Origin: Lysobacter sp. Root916
GTDB taxonomy: Bacteria > Pseudomonadota > Gammaproteobacteria > Xanthomonadales > Xanthomonadaceae
NCBI RefSeq assembly: GCF_001429785.1
Contig: NZ_LMJF01000014.1
Span: forward strand, 96,397-160,396
DNA: 64,000 nucleotides
Direction of reading: 5' to 3'
Under the pieces are notes generated by a model that was not told where the DNA came from, searched no databases, and was given only the letters and a program-made list of their open reading frames with translations. Both the position numbers and the translations under genes were made by a program. Shown in pieces: positions 1 through 8,599 of this stretch. Position 1 is the first letter of the stretch. Each line of letters opens with the position of its first letter.

Positions 1-156
1 AATGACGCCCGATACGCATTCGCACCGACGAATACGCAGCCTCTGCCGCCTCGGGACGCAGGCAGTCTGGGCGTGGCTTCGTGACGGAGATGTCAGCGCA
101 GACCCGGTGCGCTTCACGCAACGTAGACACGCCGCGCGCGAATTCACAGCGCTGAC
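1..156. other. Window edge, no gene recognised
   Basis: Lies downstream of the AMP-ligase stop codon. I see no convincing reading frame, repeat or terminator in it. It may be intergenic or the edge of a neighbouring gene cut by the window. Confidence 0.4.
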
Positions 157-1518
157 TCAGCCGGCGTCGCCCTGCAGCAATCGCAGCAGGCGATCGCGCG
201 GCAGCTTGCCGGTTTCGTTGCGCGGCAAGGCCTCGACGATGCGCAGCGGGCGCGGCAGAAAGACCGGATCGATGCTCGCGCGCAGCGCGTGCAGGATGCC
301 GGCTTCGTCCAGGGTGGGCGCGACCGCGAGCGCCGCGATCCGGCGCACCGCGCCCTCGGCGGCGTCGAGTTGGAACACCACGCCGTCCTCCACGCCCTCG
401 ATCGCGAGCAGCTTGCGGGTGAGATCGCCCAGCGAGGCGCGCTTGCCGGCGATCTCCAGCAGATCCGCGCTGCGCCCGCGCAACACGAAGCGGCCGTCGG
501 CGCCGACTTCCATCAGATCGGCCAGCACCACCGGCTCGGGCAGATGCGGGGCGTACACCGCGGTGCCGTCGGGCTGCGGCAACACGCGCACGCCAGGCAG
601 CGGTGTCCAAGCCAATTCATGCGCGGTGCGGCGGCGCGCGATCACGCAGGTTTCGGTGGAACCGAACACTTCGCGGACCTCGCAGCCGTAGCGCGTTTCC
701 GCGGCCAGGGCCAGATCCTGCGCCAGCGGCGCGGTGGCCGAAACGATGCCGGCCAGCGGCGGCAGCGCGATGCCGGATTCGACCAGCGCGCGCAGGTGCA
801 CGGGCGTGGTCACCAGCAAGGGCGGCGCCGGTGCGTCGGCCAGGGCCTGGGCGACATCGCTGGGGAAGAACGGCCGCGCCGCATGCACCGCGATCGGCCC
901 CAGCAGCGGCAGCAGCACCGACATCTCCATGCCGTACATATGCTGCGGCGGCACGGTCGCGACCAGCGGGGTAACCCGGTTCGGCGCGAGCAGGTTGGCC
1001 AGCGCGGCCAGGTTCTGCGCGGTGCTGGCGCGGAACGCACGCCAGGTCTTGGGATTGGGTTTGGGCTGGCCGGTGCTGCCGGAAGTGAAACCGATCGCGA
1101 CCAGCGCGTCGTTCGCTATCGTCGGCGGCGCGCCCTCGGCCTGCGCCAGGGTCTCGGGCAGGCGCCAGTACTGCGGCGGCGGCGGATCCAGGGCGATGTC
1201 GCCCAGGCAATAACTGTCGGCGTGCTGGGCGAGCGCGTCGCCGATCACCGCCGGCGCGCGCGAGGACGGCAGCAGCGTGGTCTGCCCGCGCAGCGCGGCC
1301 GCGCAGAACGCGACCAGGAAGCGGTAACGGTCCTCGCACAGATTGATCGCATAGCGCGCCGCCGGCAGCGCCGCGGCCAGCGCGCGCACCTCGCGTTCGA
1401 AACGCGACTGCGCGATCGCATCGTCGTGCGCGTACGCGAGCAGGCGCGCCTGCGCGCCGGCCACTAAGGCGACGCGCTCGCCGCCCGGTACCGCATCGTG
1501 ATCAACAACTGCTGACAT
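157..1518 (-). CDS. AMP-ligase (acyl/aryl-adenylate synthetase), xanthomonadin/aryl-polyene type
   Basis: A 453-residue member of the ANL adenylating superfamily, shorter than acyl-CoA synthetases (about 550). The ATP-binding P-loop FTSGSTGQPK is at residues 144-153. The acceptor motif FGSTET lies in the middle, and the C-terminal catalytic lysine sits in NETGK (Lys438). Enzymes of this size, coded next to a phosphopantetheinyl transferase, activate an aromatic or fatty acid and load it on an acyl carrier protein in aryl-polyene (xanthomonadin) pathways. The family call is firm; the pathway is inferred from size and the divergent neighbour. The remaining pigment genes would lie left of the window. 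Start ATG at 1518 opens into a 184-bp divergent spacer. It could instead serve another acyl-ACP pathway. Confidence 0.8.
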   Translation of the reverse strand: MSAVVDHDAVPGGERVALVAGAQARLLAYAHDDAIAQSRFEREVRALAAALPAARYAINLCEDRYRFLVAFCAAALRGQTTLLPSSRAPAVIGDALAQHADSYCLGDIALDPPPPQYWRLPETLAQAEGAPPTIANDALVAIGFTSGSTGQPKPNPKTWRAFRASTAQNLAALANLLAPNRVTPLVATVPPQHMYGMEMSVLLPLLGPIAVHAARPFFPSDVAQALADAPAPPLLVTTPVHLRALVESGIALPPLAGIVSATAPLAQDLALAAETRYGCEVREVFGSTETCVIARRRTAHELAWTPLPGVRVLPQPDGTAVYAPHLPEPVVLADLMEVGADGRFVLRGRSADLLEIAGKRASLGDLTRKLLAIEGVEDGVVFQLDAAEGAVRRIAALAVAPTLDEAGILHALRASIDPVFLPRPLRIVEALPRNETGKLPRDRLLRLLQGDAG

Positions 1519-1702
1519 CGTTCGCCATTGGTTACTCCGGCCGCGCGCGCATGACCCGGCGCCGACGGCATCGGCCGCCTTCCCCTGAGCGCCGGCCCTA
1601 CGGCCGCGGCATCGATCGCGGCCAGCGCCGCGTCCCCTGCTTTAGCTTACGCTGGCGCGCCGGCGTTCCGCCAAACGCCTCGTTCATGTCCCTGAGTTCG
1701 CC
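1519..1702. promoter_or_regulatory. Divergent intergenic region between AMP-ligase and PPTase
   Basis: 184 bp separating two divergently transcribed genes, so both promoters must lie here. I could not pick convincing -35/-10 boxes. Confidence 0.35.
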
Positions 1703-2311
1703 ATGACTTCGCCCGATCCGCCTCCCATGCCGCGCTGGACCTGGCAGCCGCACACGCCCGGTCGCGCCGCCGAGGCGCAGGCGCGCCATTGGCTGGCCGC
1801 GCAATTGGGCACCAGCGCGCAGGCCCTGCCGCTGGTCCGCGACGGCCGCCAGCGCCCCACGTTGCAACCGCCGTACCAGGGCTGGGACTGCAACTGGAGC
1901 CACAGCGGCGACAGCCTGCTGATCGCCTTGACCGGGCAGGGCCGGGTCGGAGTCGATCTGGAACGGTTGCGCGCGCGGCCGCGCGCGCTGGCGGTGTCCG
2001 AACGCTACTTCACCGCCGCCGAGACCGCCTGGCTGGACGCCCAGGCCGAGCGCGACCGCGCCTTCCTGCGCCTGTGGTGCGCCAAGGAAGCGGTGCTCAA
2101 GGCGCACGGGCACGGGCTGTCCTTCGGCCTGCACCGGCTGCGCTTCGAGGAGCGCGCGGGCGCGCTGCGCCTGGTCGACAGCGACCCCGAATTGGGTGCG
2201 CCCGAGGAGTGGCGGCTGCAGGAACTGGCGCCCGCCGCGGGTTACGTCGGCGCGCTGGCCTGGCGCCCGCGCCCGGGCGCGCCCGCGGATTCCATCGGCG
2301 ACCCGCGCTGA
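1703..2311 (+). CDS. 4'-phosphopantetheinyl transferase (Sfp superfamily)
   Basis: 202 residues, typical of Sfp/AcpT-type enzymes. They transfer the 4'-phosphopantetheine arm of CoA to a serine of carrier proteins. Visible signatures are NWSHSGD at 64-70 (the His-Ser pair that contacts CoA), the magnesium motif GVDLE at 83-87 (Asp85, Glu87), and WCAKEAVLK at 125-133, the WxxKEA signature of the family. The gene is divergent from an AMP-ligase, which suggests it activates an aryl-polyene or polyketide carrier protein. Such genes often serve all secondary-metabolite synthases in Lysobacter, so its range may be wider. Start ATG is at 1703; rsmG starts 33 bp downstream. Confidence 0.9.
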   Translation: MTSPDPPPMPRWTWQPHTPGRAAEAQARHWLAAQLGTSAQALPLVRDGRQRPTLQPPYQGWDCNWSHSGDSLLIALTGQGRVGVDLERLRARPRALAVSERYFTAAETAWLDAQAERDRAFLRLWCAKEAVLKAHGHGLSFGLHRLRFEERAGALRLVDSDPELGAPEEWRLQELAPAAGYVGALAWRPRPGAPADSIGDPR

Positions 2312-2343
2312 GCCCATCGCCGCCATCGGCGATACTGTCGCCA

Positions 2344-3051
2344 ATGAACGCACCCGCTCCCCTTCCGCCCGGGCTCCGTCGCGAGCTCGAATCGGGCCTG
2401 TCCGCGCTGGCCCTGGATCCGGCCCTGGCCGCGCCGCTGCTGGACTACCTGGCCCTGCTCGCGCGCTGGAACCGCACCTACAACCTCACCGCCGTGCGCG
2501 ACCCGCAGGAGATGGTGACCAAGCACCTGCTCGACTCGCTGGCCATGCATCGCTACGTCGATGCGATCGCCCAGCGCGGCGGGGCCTTGGCCGATCTGGG
2601 CACCGGCGCCGGCCTGCCCGGGATCCCGCTGGCGATCGTCAAGCCGGGGCTGCGCGTGACCCTGGTGGAGAGCGCCGGCAAGAAGGCGCGCTTCATGCGC
2701 GAAGCCCTGCGCACCCTGGGCCTGAAGGACGCACGCGTGGCCGAGTCGCGGATCGAGGCCTTCGACGAGCCCGGCGCCTACGACGCGATCACCGCGCGCG
2801 CGTTGGCGACCCTGCCGCTGATCCTGGAACTGGGCGGCCACCTGCTCAAGCCCGAGGGCGTGCTGCTGGCGATGAAGGGCGCCCACCCGGCCGACGAAAT
2901 CGCCGCGCTGCCCGAGGGCTGGCGCGTGCGCGCCTCGCATCCGCTGGCCGTGCCTGGGCTGGACGCCGAGCGCCACCTGGTCGTGGTCGCCCGCGCCGGG
3001 GCCGGTCCCGATCCGGACACGAGCCCGGACGCGGACCCAATTCCCGCATGA
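2344..3051 (+). CDS. rsmG: 16S rRNA (guanine-527-N7)-methyltransferase RsmG
   Basis: 235 residues. RsmG (GidB) methylates N7 of G527 in 16S rRNA using S-adenosylmethionine. Recognition rests on the N-terminal motif [10 protein letters not shown], then the SAM-binding glycine loop [14 protein letters not shown], then [10 protein letters not shown] and the motif ITARALA before the last sheet of the Rossmann fold. The C-terminus ends in an Asp/Pro-rich tail after the conserved HLVVV strand. Its position just before parA-parB matches the conserved gidB-parA-parB order near the origin in many bacteria. Start ATG 2344 is used because the frame continues far upstream only as an overlap of the PPTase gene. 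Loss of this enzyme gives low-level streptomycin resistance in known bacteria. Confidence 0.95.
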   Translation: MNAPAPLPPGLRRELESGLSALALDPALAAPLLDYLALLARWNRTYNLTAVRDPQEMVTKHLLDSLAMHRYVDAIAQRGGALADLGTGAGLPGIPLAIVKPGLRVTLVESAGKKARFMREALRTLGLKDARVAESRIEAFDEPGAYDAITARALATLPLILELGGHLLKPEGVLLAMKGAHPADEIAALPEGWRVRASHPLAVPGLDAERHLVVVARAGAGPDPDTSPDADPIPA

Positions 3052-3153
3052 CGGAGCGCGAACGCGCCCCGTCCGGGCATAATCCCCAGTCCGACCGGCG
3101 CCCGGCGCCGAGCGGCCACTTTTCACAGCCCGTATAGCCAGGGGACGAGCCGC

Positions 3154-3969
3154 ATGGCCCGCATCATCGCCGTCGCCAATCAGAAAGGCGGGGTCGGCAA
3201 GACCACCACCGCGGTCAACCTGGCCGCCGCGCTCGCGCGCACGCCCAAGCGCGTGCTGCTGGTCGATCTGGACCCGCAGGGCAACGCCACGATGGGCAGC
3301 GGCATCGACAAGCGCACGATCGAGGACTCGATCTGCGATGTGATGCTGGGCGAAGCCGACGCCGCTTCGATCCTGCTGCGCGCGCCGGAAGACTTCGACC
3401 TGCTGCCGGCCAACATCGAGCTGACCGCGGCCGAAATCCGCCTGATGGGCGAGGACGCGCGCGAGCAGCGTCTGAAGACCGCGCTGGCGCCGCTGCGCGC
3501 CAATTACGACTACATCCTGATCGACTGCCCGCCGGCGCTGTCGCTGCTCACGCTCAACGCGCTGACCGCGGCCGATTCGATCATCGTGCCGATGCAGTGC
3601 GAGTACTACGCGCTGGAAGGCATCAGCGCCCTGCTCGACACCATCAACGCGCTCAAGGCCAAGCTCAATCCGGAGCTGGAGATCGAAGGCGTGCTGCGCA
3701 CCATGTTCGACGTGCGCAACAACCTGGCCAACGCGGTCTCGGCCGAGCTGACCAACCACTTCGGCGACCGCGTGTTCCGCACCATCGTGCCGCGCAACGT
3801 GCGCCTGGCCGAGGCGCCCAGCCACGGCCAGAGCATCGTCGGCTACGACAAGGCCAGCCGCGGCGGCATCGCCTATCTGGGCCTGGCCGGCGAAGTGCTG
3901 CGCCGCCAGCGCGAGCGCGAGCAGGCCGCCAAGACGGCGCAACGCGACCACAAGGAGACCGTGGCATGA
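3154..3969 (+). CDS. parA: Chromosome-partitioning ATPase ParA (Soj)
   Basis: 271 residues, typical of chromosomal ParA/Soj. This deviant Walker ATPase forms nucleoid-bound dimers that move ParB-parS complexes apart. The deviant Walker A box KGGVGKTT is at residues 11-18 with both lysines, Walker A' is VDLDPQGN around 37-44, and Walker B is ILIDCPP at 121-127. It lacks the N-terminal HTH extension of plasmid type Ia ParA, which supports a chromosomal origin. A good ribosome-binding site (GGGGACGAG) precedes ATG 3154. The stop overlaps the parB start as ATGA, so the two are translationally coupled. rsmG lies about 100 bp upstream. Confidence 0.96.
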   Translation: MARIIAVANQKGGVGKTTTAVNLAAALARTPKRVLLVDLDPQGNATMGSGIDKRTIEDSICDVMLGEADAASILLRAPEDFDLLPANIELTAAEIRLMGEDAREQRLKTALAPLRANYDYILIDCPPALSLLTLNALTAADSIIVPMQCEYYALEGISALLDTINALKAKLNPELEIEGVLRTMFDVRNNLANAVSAELTNHFGDRVFRTIVPRNVRLAEAPSHGQSIVGYDKASRGGIAYLGLAGEVLRRQREREQAAKTAQRDHKETVA

Positions 3970-4865
3970 GCGCGGCGAAGAAGCGCGGCCTCGGCCGCGG
4001 GCTGGAAGCCCTGCTCGGCCCGAAGGCGGCCGCCGAGGCGCCGATCCTGGAAGCCACCGAATCCGACGTGATGCGCAAGCTGCCGGTGGACGCGCTGATC
4101 GCCGGCAAGTACCAGCCGCGCAAGACCTGGGACCACGACAAGCTGGCCGAGCTGGCCGAGTCGATCAAGGCCCAGGGCGTGATCCAGCCGATCGTGGTGC
4201 GCGACATCGGCGGCAAGCGCTACGAAATCATCGCCGGCGAACGCCGCTGGCGCGCGACCCAACTGGCCGGGCTGACCGAAATTCCGGTGGTGATCCGCGA
4301 AGTCGACGACCGCACCGTGGTCGCGATGGCGCTGATCGAGAACATCCAGCGCGAGGACCTCAACCCGCTGGAAGAGGCCAACGCGCTGCAGCGCCTGATC
4401 GACGAATTCGACCTCACCCACGCCCAGGCCGCCGAAGCGGTGGGCCGTTCGCGGGTGGCGGTGTCCAACCTGCTGCGCCTGCTGGAACTGCCGGCCGAGA
4501 TCCGGGTGCTGGTCGAGACCCGAGCCCTGGACATGGGCCACGCGCGCGCCCTGCTGACCCTGGCCCCGCAAGCCGCGATCGCGCTGGCGCGCCAGGCCGC
4601 CGAACTGGGCTGGTCGGTGCGCGACGTCGAACACCGCGTGCAGCAGCTGGCCGCCGGCAAGGTCCCGACCACGGGCAAACCCAAACCGGCCAAGGCCAAG
4701 CCGCAGGCCGACATCGCCACGCTCGAGCGCGAGCTGTCGGAATCGCTCAACACCCAGGTCAACGTGCTGCACGGCCGCGGCGGCAAGGGCCGCCTGGTGA
4801 TCCATTACAGCGACCTGGACTCGCTGGACGGCGTGCTGGAAAAGCTGCGCGGCAAGGTCGAATGA
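3966..4865 (+). CDS. parB: Chromosome-partitioning protein ParB (Spo0J)
   Basis: 299 residues. ParB is a CTP-dependent clamp that loads at parS and spreads over nearby DNA. The protein shows the basic N-terminal ParA-stimulating tail (KKRGLGRGLEALL), the ParB/Srx CTPase fold with GERRW at 91-95 and ENIQRE at 125-130, a helix-turn-helix around 150-172 (AQAAEAVGRSRVAVSNLL) for parS, a Lys/Pro linker near 240, and a C-terminal dimerisation domain. It starts inside the parA stop (ATGA overlap). I saw no sequence matching the parS consensus in the window, but a 16-bp site could be missed by eye. Confidence 0.96.
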   Translation: MSAAKKRGLGRGLEALLGPKAAAEAPILEATESDVMRKLPVDALIAGKYQPRKTWDHDKLAELAESIKAQGVIQPIVVRDIGGKRYEIIAGERRWRATQLAGLTEIPVVIREVDDRTVVAMALIENIQREDLNPLEEANALQRLIDEFDLTHAQAAEAVGRSRVAVSNLLRLLELPAEIRVLVETRALDMGHARALLTLAPQAAIALARQAAELGWSVRDVEHRVQQLAAGKVPTTGKPKPAKAKPQADIATLERELSESLNTQVNVLHGRGGKGRLVIHYSDLDSLDGVLEKLRGKVE

Positions 4866-4921
4866 CGGATACGCAATGACGGACGCGCCGCGGCGCGGAC
4901 CAGCCTCAGGGGGAGGCGGGG

Positions 4922-5644
4922 ATGACGGACAAGAAGGCCGAGGTGGTCAGCCTCAGCGGTAGCCCGATCTACCACTACGATCAGGCGCCCGGGTGGGAAC
5001 CGGTCCAGGGCGAGATCTGCCTGGAGCGGATTTCCGATCACATCGAAGCCCATCTGGGCCCGATCGGCAGCGTCTTCCACGAGCTGGTCTCGGACCTGGT
5101 CCACATCGACGTGCATTTCCTGTCGGCCAACGACGCCTACCCCTATACCCGGCTGGTGACCTCCGGCATGAGCGATCTGGCGATGACGGTGCCCGCCGGC
5201 TCCGACGCGCCGCGCCATCTGGAACTGATCGCGACCCTGCCGGCGGACTGGCGGCTGGATCAGGAATCGATGCAGGACGAACGCTGGTACTGGCCGGTGC
5301 GGCTGCTGAAGATGCTCGCGCGCTTTCCGCACAAGCAGCGCACCTGGCTGGGCTGGGGCCATTCCATCGCCAACGGCGATCCGCCCGAAGCCTACGCCGC
5401 CAACACGCGCCTGGATTCGGCGATCCTGCTGCCCTCGGTCACCGTGCCAGACGGCTTCCACCGCCTGCGCATCGACGAGGACAAGGAGATCCACTTTCTC
5501 GCCGTGGTGCCGCTGTACCCGGAGGAACGCGAACTCAAGCTGCGCAAGGGCACCGACGGCCTGCTGGACAAGTTCGCCGATCTCGACGACCTCATCGCCC
5601 CGAACCGGCGCAACGTCGCCAAAAAGCGCTTCGGTCTGTTCTGA
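4922..5644 (+). CDS. Suppressor-of-fused (SUFU) domain protein
   Basis: 240 residues matching the bacterial SUFU-like family: an N-terminal strand region with VHIDVHFLSAN, the pattern YTRLVTSGMSDLAM at roughly 78-91, and the central stretch WRLDQESMQDERWYWPVRLLKMLARFP split across helices. The C-terminus has the family's hydrophobic strand FLAVVPLYPEERELK. Bacterial SUFU proteins have no settled function; some are encoded with polymorphic toxins as immunity proteins. No toxin is visible next to this one. It lies 56 bp after parB behind a strong GGGGAGGCGGGG ribosome-binding region, so it may be cotranscribed with parAB. No signal peptide, so cytosolic. The family call is by remembered pattern, not a search. 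Confidence 0.7.
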   Translation: MTDKKAEVVSLSGSPIYHYDQAPGWEPVQGEICLERISDHIEAHLGPIGSVFHELVSDLVHIDVHFLSANDAYPYTRLVTSGMSDLAMTVPAGSDAPRHLELIATLPADWRLDQESMQDERWYWPVRLLKMLARFPHKQRTWLGWGHSIANGDPPEAYAANTRLDSAILLPSVTVPDGFHRLRIDEDKEIHFLAVVPLYPEERELKLRKGTDGLLDKFADLDDLIAPNRRNVAKKRFGLF

Positions 5645-5726
5645 CGCGCAGGCGCGATAAGCTCGGGCTTCACGGCCGCCACGTTCCACCGCTTTAATCA
5701 ACCGTACCCCACCGAAGGAGATGCAT

Positions 5727-6155
5727 ATGAAACGGATAGCCCTCGCGGCCCTGCTGCTGGCCCCGTCCCTGGCGTTCGCCCAAGCCGGCGCGAACTGCCC
5801 CACCCTCAACAACGCCGACCTGGCCTGGACCCAGCGCCAGGGCGACGACTACACCCTGTGCTACCTGGAGCTGCCTTCGGCGGTCGCCGCCGGCAAGGGC
5901 CTGGGCGTGTACCTGGGTACGCGCAGCTTCAAGCCCGAAAAGAACAACCGCGCCGAGAAGGGCACGGTCGGCACCCAGCAGGTGGTCTGGTACAAGAAGG
6001 CCAGCGCCACGCGTCCGTTCTCGCGCGAGGCGATCGTCGCGCTGCCGGGCGACAAGCCCAAGAGCAAGGTCCGGGTCTACGTCTGGATCGACGCGGCCAG
6101 CCAGGCCGAGCTCAACGAGGCTTTCGGCCTGGCCAAGCAGCTCGCGGTGAAGTGA
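5727..6155 (+). CDS. Small secreted protein of unknown function
   Basis: 142 residues beginning with a clean Sec signal peptide (MKRIALAALLLAPSLAFAQA, cleavage near residue 19-20). The mature part carries two cysteines, in ANCPTL and TLCYLEL, which could form a disulfide in the periplasm. It contains a Lys-rich segment (FKPEKNNRAEKG) and a C-terminal helix NEAFGLAKQLAVK. Two in-frame ATGs occur at 5721 and 5727. The ribosome-binding site AAGGAG ends at 5720, directly against the first ATG, so only the second has proper spacing (6 nt); hence the chosen start. I do not recognise the family. It stands alone between the SUFU gene and the epimerase gene. Confidence 0.75.
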   Translation: MKRIALAALLLAPSLAFAQAGANCPTLNNADLAWTQRQGDDYTLCYLELPSAVAAGKGLGVYLGTRSFKPEKNNRAEKGTVGTQQVVWYKKASATRPFSREAIVALPGDKPKSKVRVYVWIDAASQAELNEAFGLAKQLAVK

Positions 6156-6361
6156 TCGCGCGCGGCGCGGCGGACTCCGGCGCAGGCGCGGAGTCTGCTG
6201 CGCTTCAGGCGCGGGCGGCCAAGCTGTCGCCCGCGCTGCGTCCAGGACGCGTGCGGCCGCCGATGCGCGCACGCGATTCCGACACGGGTTCGCGGACGCT
6301 GTCGAAACGGTAACCTCCGCCCGCGCATGCTTTCCGCCTCCGAACCCGTCACCATCGCCCC

Positions 6362-7327
6362 ATGACCATCCTCGTCACCGGCGCCGCCGGTTTCATCGGC
6401 AGCTACGTCTGCCGCGCCCTGCGCGCCCGCGGCCAGGCCGTGGTCGGGCTGGACAACTACAACGACTACTACGACCCGCAGCTCAAGCGCGACCGCGTCG
6501 CCGCGCTGTGCGCGGACGTCGACATCCGCGTCCTCGACCTGGGCGACCGCGACGGCCTGGCTGCCTTGTTCGACGAGGTCGCGCCGACCCAGGTGATCCA
6601 CCTGGCCGCGCAGGCCGGCGTGCGCTACTCGCTCACCCATCCGCACGCCTACGTCGACAGCAACCTGGTCGGCTTCGTGAACCTGTTGGAGCTGTGCCGC
6701 CACCGCGGCGTGCAGCATCTGGTCTACGCCAGCTCATCCTCGGTCTACGGCGATTCGGCGGTGGCGCCGTTCTCGGAAGACCAGCGCGTGGACCGGCCGC
6801 GTTCGCTGTACGCGGCCACCAAGGCCGCCAACGAGCTGATGGCGCACACCTACGCCCACCTCTACGGCCTGCACGCCACCGGCCTGCGCTTCTTCACCGT
6901 CTACGGCCCCTGGGGCCGCCCCGACATGGCGCCGCTGCTGTTCTCGCGCGCGGTGCTGGCGGGGCGCCCGATCGAGGTCTTCAACCACGGCCGCATGCGC
7001 CGCGACTTCACCTGGATCGACGACATCGTCGCCGGCGTGCTCGGCGCGCTCGCGCATCCGGCCCAGGACGATCCGCCGCACCGGGTGTTCAACCTGGGCA
7101 ACCACACCCCGGTCGAGCTGGAGCATTTCATCGGCGTGATCGAGGCCGCGGCCGGCCAGGCGGCCGAAAAGGTCTACAAGCCGATGCAGCCGGGCGACAT
7201 GGTCGAGACGATGGCCGATACTGCGCGCGCCAAGGCGGCGTTCGGGTTCGAGCCGACCACCTCGATCGAGACCGGGCTGCCGCAGGTGGTCGCCTGGTGC
7301 CGGGATTATTTCGGCGCCAGGGCCTGA
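6362..7327 (+). CDS. NAD-dependent epimerase, UDP-glucuronate 4-epimerase type
   Basis: 321 residues, an extended short-chain dehydrogenase/reductase. The NAD-binding glycine motif GAAGFIG is at 7-13, the catalytic serines lie in ASSSSVYG around 123-130, and the YxxxK pair is Tyr150/Lys154. The string GLDNYNDYYDPQLKR near residues 29-43 and FFTVYGPWGRPDMA are typical of UDP-glucuronate 4-epimerases of the CapI/GAE group, which make UDP-galacturonate for capsule or LPS. The call within the sugar-epimerase family is likely but specificity is inferred. A GT2 glycosyltransferase and a LAB_N membrane protein follow on the same strand, suggesting transfer of a sugar to a lipid carrier. Confidence 0.85.
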   Translation: MTILVTGAAGFIGSYVCRALRARGQAVVGLDNYNDYYDPQLKRDRVAALCADVDIRVLDLGDRDGLAALFDEVAPTQVIHLAAQAGVRYSLTHPHAYVDSNLVGFVNLLELCRHRGVQHLVYASSSSVYGDSAVAPFSEDQRVDRPRSLYAATKAANELMAHTYAHLYGLHATGLRFFTVYGPWGRPDMAPLLFSRAVLAGRPIEVFNHGRMRRDFTWIDDIVAGVLGALAHPAQDDPPHRVFNLGNHTPVELEHFIGVIEAAAGQAAEKVYKPMQPGDMVETMADTARAKAAFGFEPTTSIETGLPQVVAWCRDYFGARA

Positions 7328-7453
7328 ACCCTCGCGGCGGCCCCGCCAGGACGCTTGCGCTCCCGCGCAGGCGCCGTACGCTCTTTCCACCCCTCCGCGC
7401 GAGGGGTTCGCACCGCCAATCCCGGCTCCGGTGAGCCGCGACGAGTCCGTTAG

Positions 7454-8200
7454 ATGACCGCAAGCCACACGCCGCACCTGTCCGTCGTCGTCCCCGTGTT
7501 CAACGAGCAGGACAACGTCGCCCCGCTGATCCACGAGATCACCGCCGCGCTGCGCGGCCGCGCGCCCGAGGACGGCGGCGATTTCGAGATCGTCTACGTC
7601 GACGACCGTTCGCGCGACGGCACCCTGGACGCGCTGCGCGCGCTGAAGGCGCAGGTGCCCGAGCTGCGCGTGGTCCATCACGTCACCCAGAGCGGCCAGA
7701 GCACCGCGATCCGCAACGGCGTCAAGGCCGCGCGCGGGCGCTGGATCGCCACCCTGGACGGCGACGGCCAGAACGACCCGGCCGACATCCCCAAGCTGCT
7801 GGCCAAGCGCGCCGAATCGGCGCCCGATATCAAGCTGTTCGCGGGCTGGCGGGTGAACCGCCAGGACTCGGGCAGCAAGCGCTGGGCCTCGAAGTGGGCC
7901 AACGCGATCCGCAGCCGCATGCTGCGCGACGACACCCCCGACACCGGCTGCGGCATCAAGCTGTTCGAGCGCGAGGCCTTCCTCGATCTGCCGCACTTCA
8001 ACCACATGCACCGCTACCTGCCGGCGCTGATGCAGCGCGCGGGCTGGAAGACGGTGAGCGTGCCGGTAAACCATCGCGCGCGCTCCACCGGTGTGTCCAA
8101 GTACAACAATCTCAACCGCGCGTTGGTCGGCATCAGCGACCTGCGCGGCGTCGCCTGGTTGATCAAGCGCGGCAAGGTCACCGCCACCGAAGAGGTCTGA
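7454..8200 (+). CDS. Family 2 glycosyltransferase, polyprenyl-phosphate sugar transferase-like
   Basis: 248 residues, GT-A fold. The opening strand SVVVPVFNEQDN (10-21), VDDRSRDGT at 49-57 and the donor/metal motif DGDGQND at 102-108 place it with dolichyl-/undecaprenyl-phosphate hexose transferases (DPM1/ArnC group). These attach a sugar from a nucleotide donor to a polyprenyl phosphate. It has no C-terminal membrane helices, unlike ArnC. The missing membrane part may be supplied by the next gene, whose ATG lies 5 bp downstream. With the upstream epimerase it may form a small envelope-glycolipid operon. The exact sugar is not known. Confidence 0.85.
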   Translation: MTASHTPHLSVVVPVFNEQDNVAPLIHEITAALRGRAPEDGGDFEIVYVDDRSRDGTLDALRALKAQVPELRVVHHVTQSGQSTAIRNGVKAARGRWIATLDGDGQNDPADIPKLLAKRAESAPDIKLFAGWRVNRQDSGSKRWASKWANAIRSRMLRDDTPDTGCGIKLFEREAFLDLPHFNHMHRYLPALMQRAGWKTVSVPVNHRARSTGVSKYNNLNRALVGISDLRGVAWLIKRGKVTATEEV

Positions 8201-8205
8201 GCCAT

Positions 8206-8541
8206 ATGGACTTCATGAATTCGCCGATCGAGTGGCTGGCCTGGACCGGCCTGCACATGTCGCCATGGAAGCTGATCGGCCTGACCGGCGCCTTCATGTT
8301 CGGCGGCCGCTGGCTGGTGCAGTTCGTGGCCAGCAAGCGCCACGGCAAGCCGGTGATCCCGCGCGCGTTCTGGTACATGAGCCTGGTCGGCAGCGCGATG
8401 ACATTGAGCTACTTCGTGTTCTCGCAGAAGCAGGACTCGGTGGGCGTGATCCAGAACCTGTTCCCGGCCTTCACCGCCGCCTACAGCCTGTACCTGGACA
8501 TCAAGCACCGCGGCTGGCACCGCGACCGCGCCGGGCACTGA
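8206..8541 (+). CDS. Lipid A biosynthesis N-terminal (LAB_N) domain membrane protein
   Basis: 111 residues with three hydrophobic segments. It matches the LAB_N domain, a small membrane domain also found fused to the N-terminus of some LpxB proteins. The hallmark is FGGRWLVQFVASKRHGKPVIPRAFW broken over residues about 33-57 and a last helix ending in YSLYLDIKH. Stand-alone copies commonly sit beside polyprenyl-phosphate glycosyltransferases, exactly as here (5-bp gap to the GT2 gene), and are thought to be their membrane partners. The reaction is not established. ATG 8206 is preferred over the downstream Met4 by proximity to the upstream stop. Confidence 0.82.
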   Translation: MDFMNSPIEWLAWTGLHMSPWKLIGLTGAFMFGGRWLVQFVASKRHGKPVIPRAFWYMSLVGSAMTLSYFVFSQKQDSVGVIQNLFPAFTAAYSLYLDIKHRGWHRDRAGH

Positions 8542-8599
8542 GTTCGGCGAGCCCCGCCGGCGCGGGGGGCTTACGGCTTACCGCGCCATCGCGCGCCCC
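8542..8599. other. Convergent gene spacer with GC-rich hairpin
   Basis: Between the convergent LAB_N and GFA genes. A GC-rich inverted repeat (GCCCCGC / GCGGGGGGC) lies near 8549-8570. It lacks a T-run, so it is only a possible two-way terminator. Confidence 0.3.

Noticed and set aside
2242..3951. 569-codon minus-strand frame over rsmG and parA
   Set aside because: It is the antisense shadow of two certain genes; its His/Gln/Arg-rich product has no protein character and results from GC-biased codons.
3154..4865. parS site near parAB
   Set aside because: I searched by eye for the TGTTTCACGTGAAACA-like palindrome and saw none; a degenerate site cannot be excluded.
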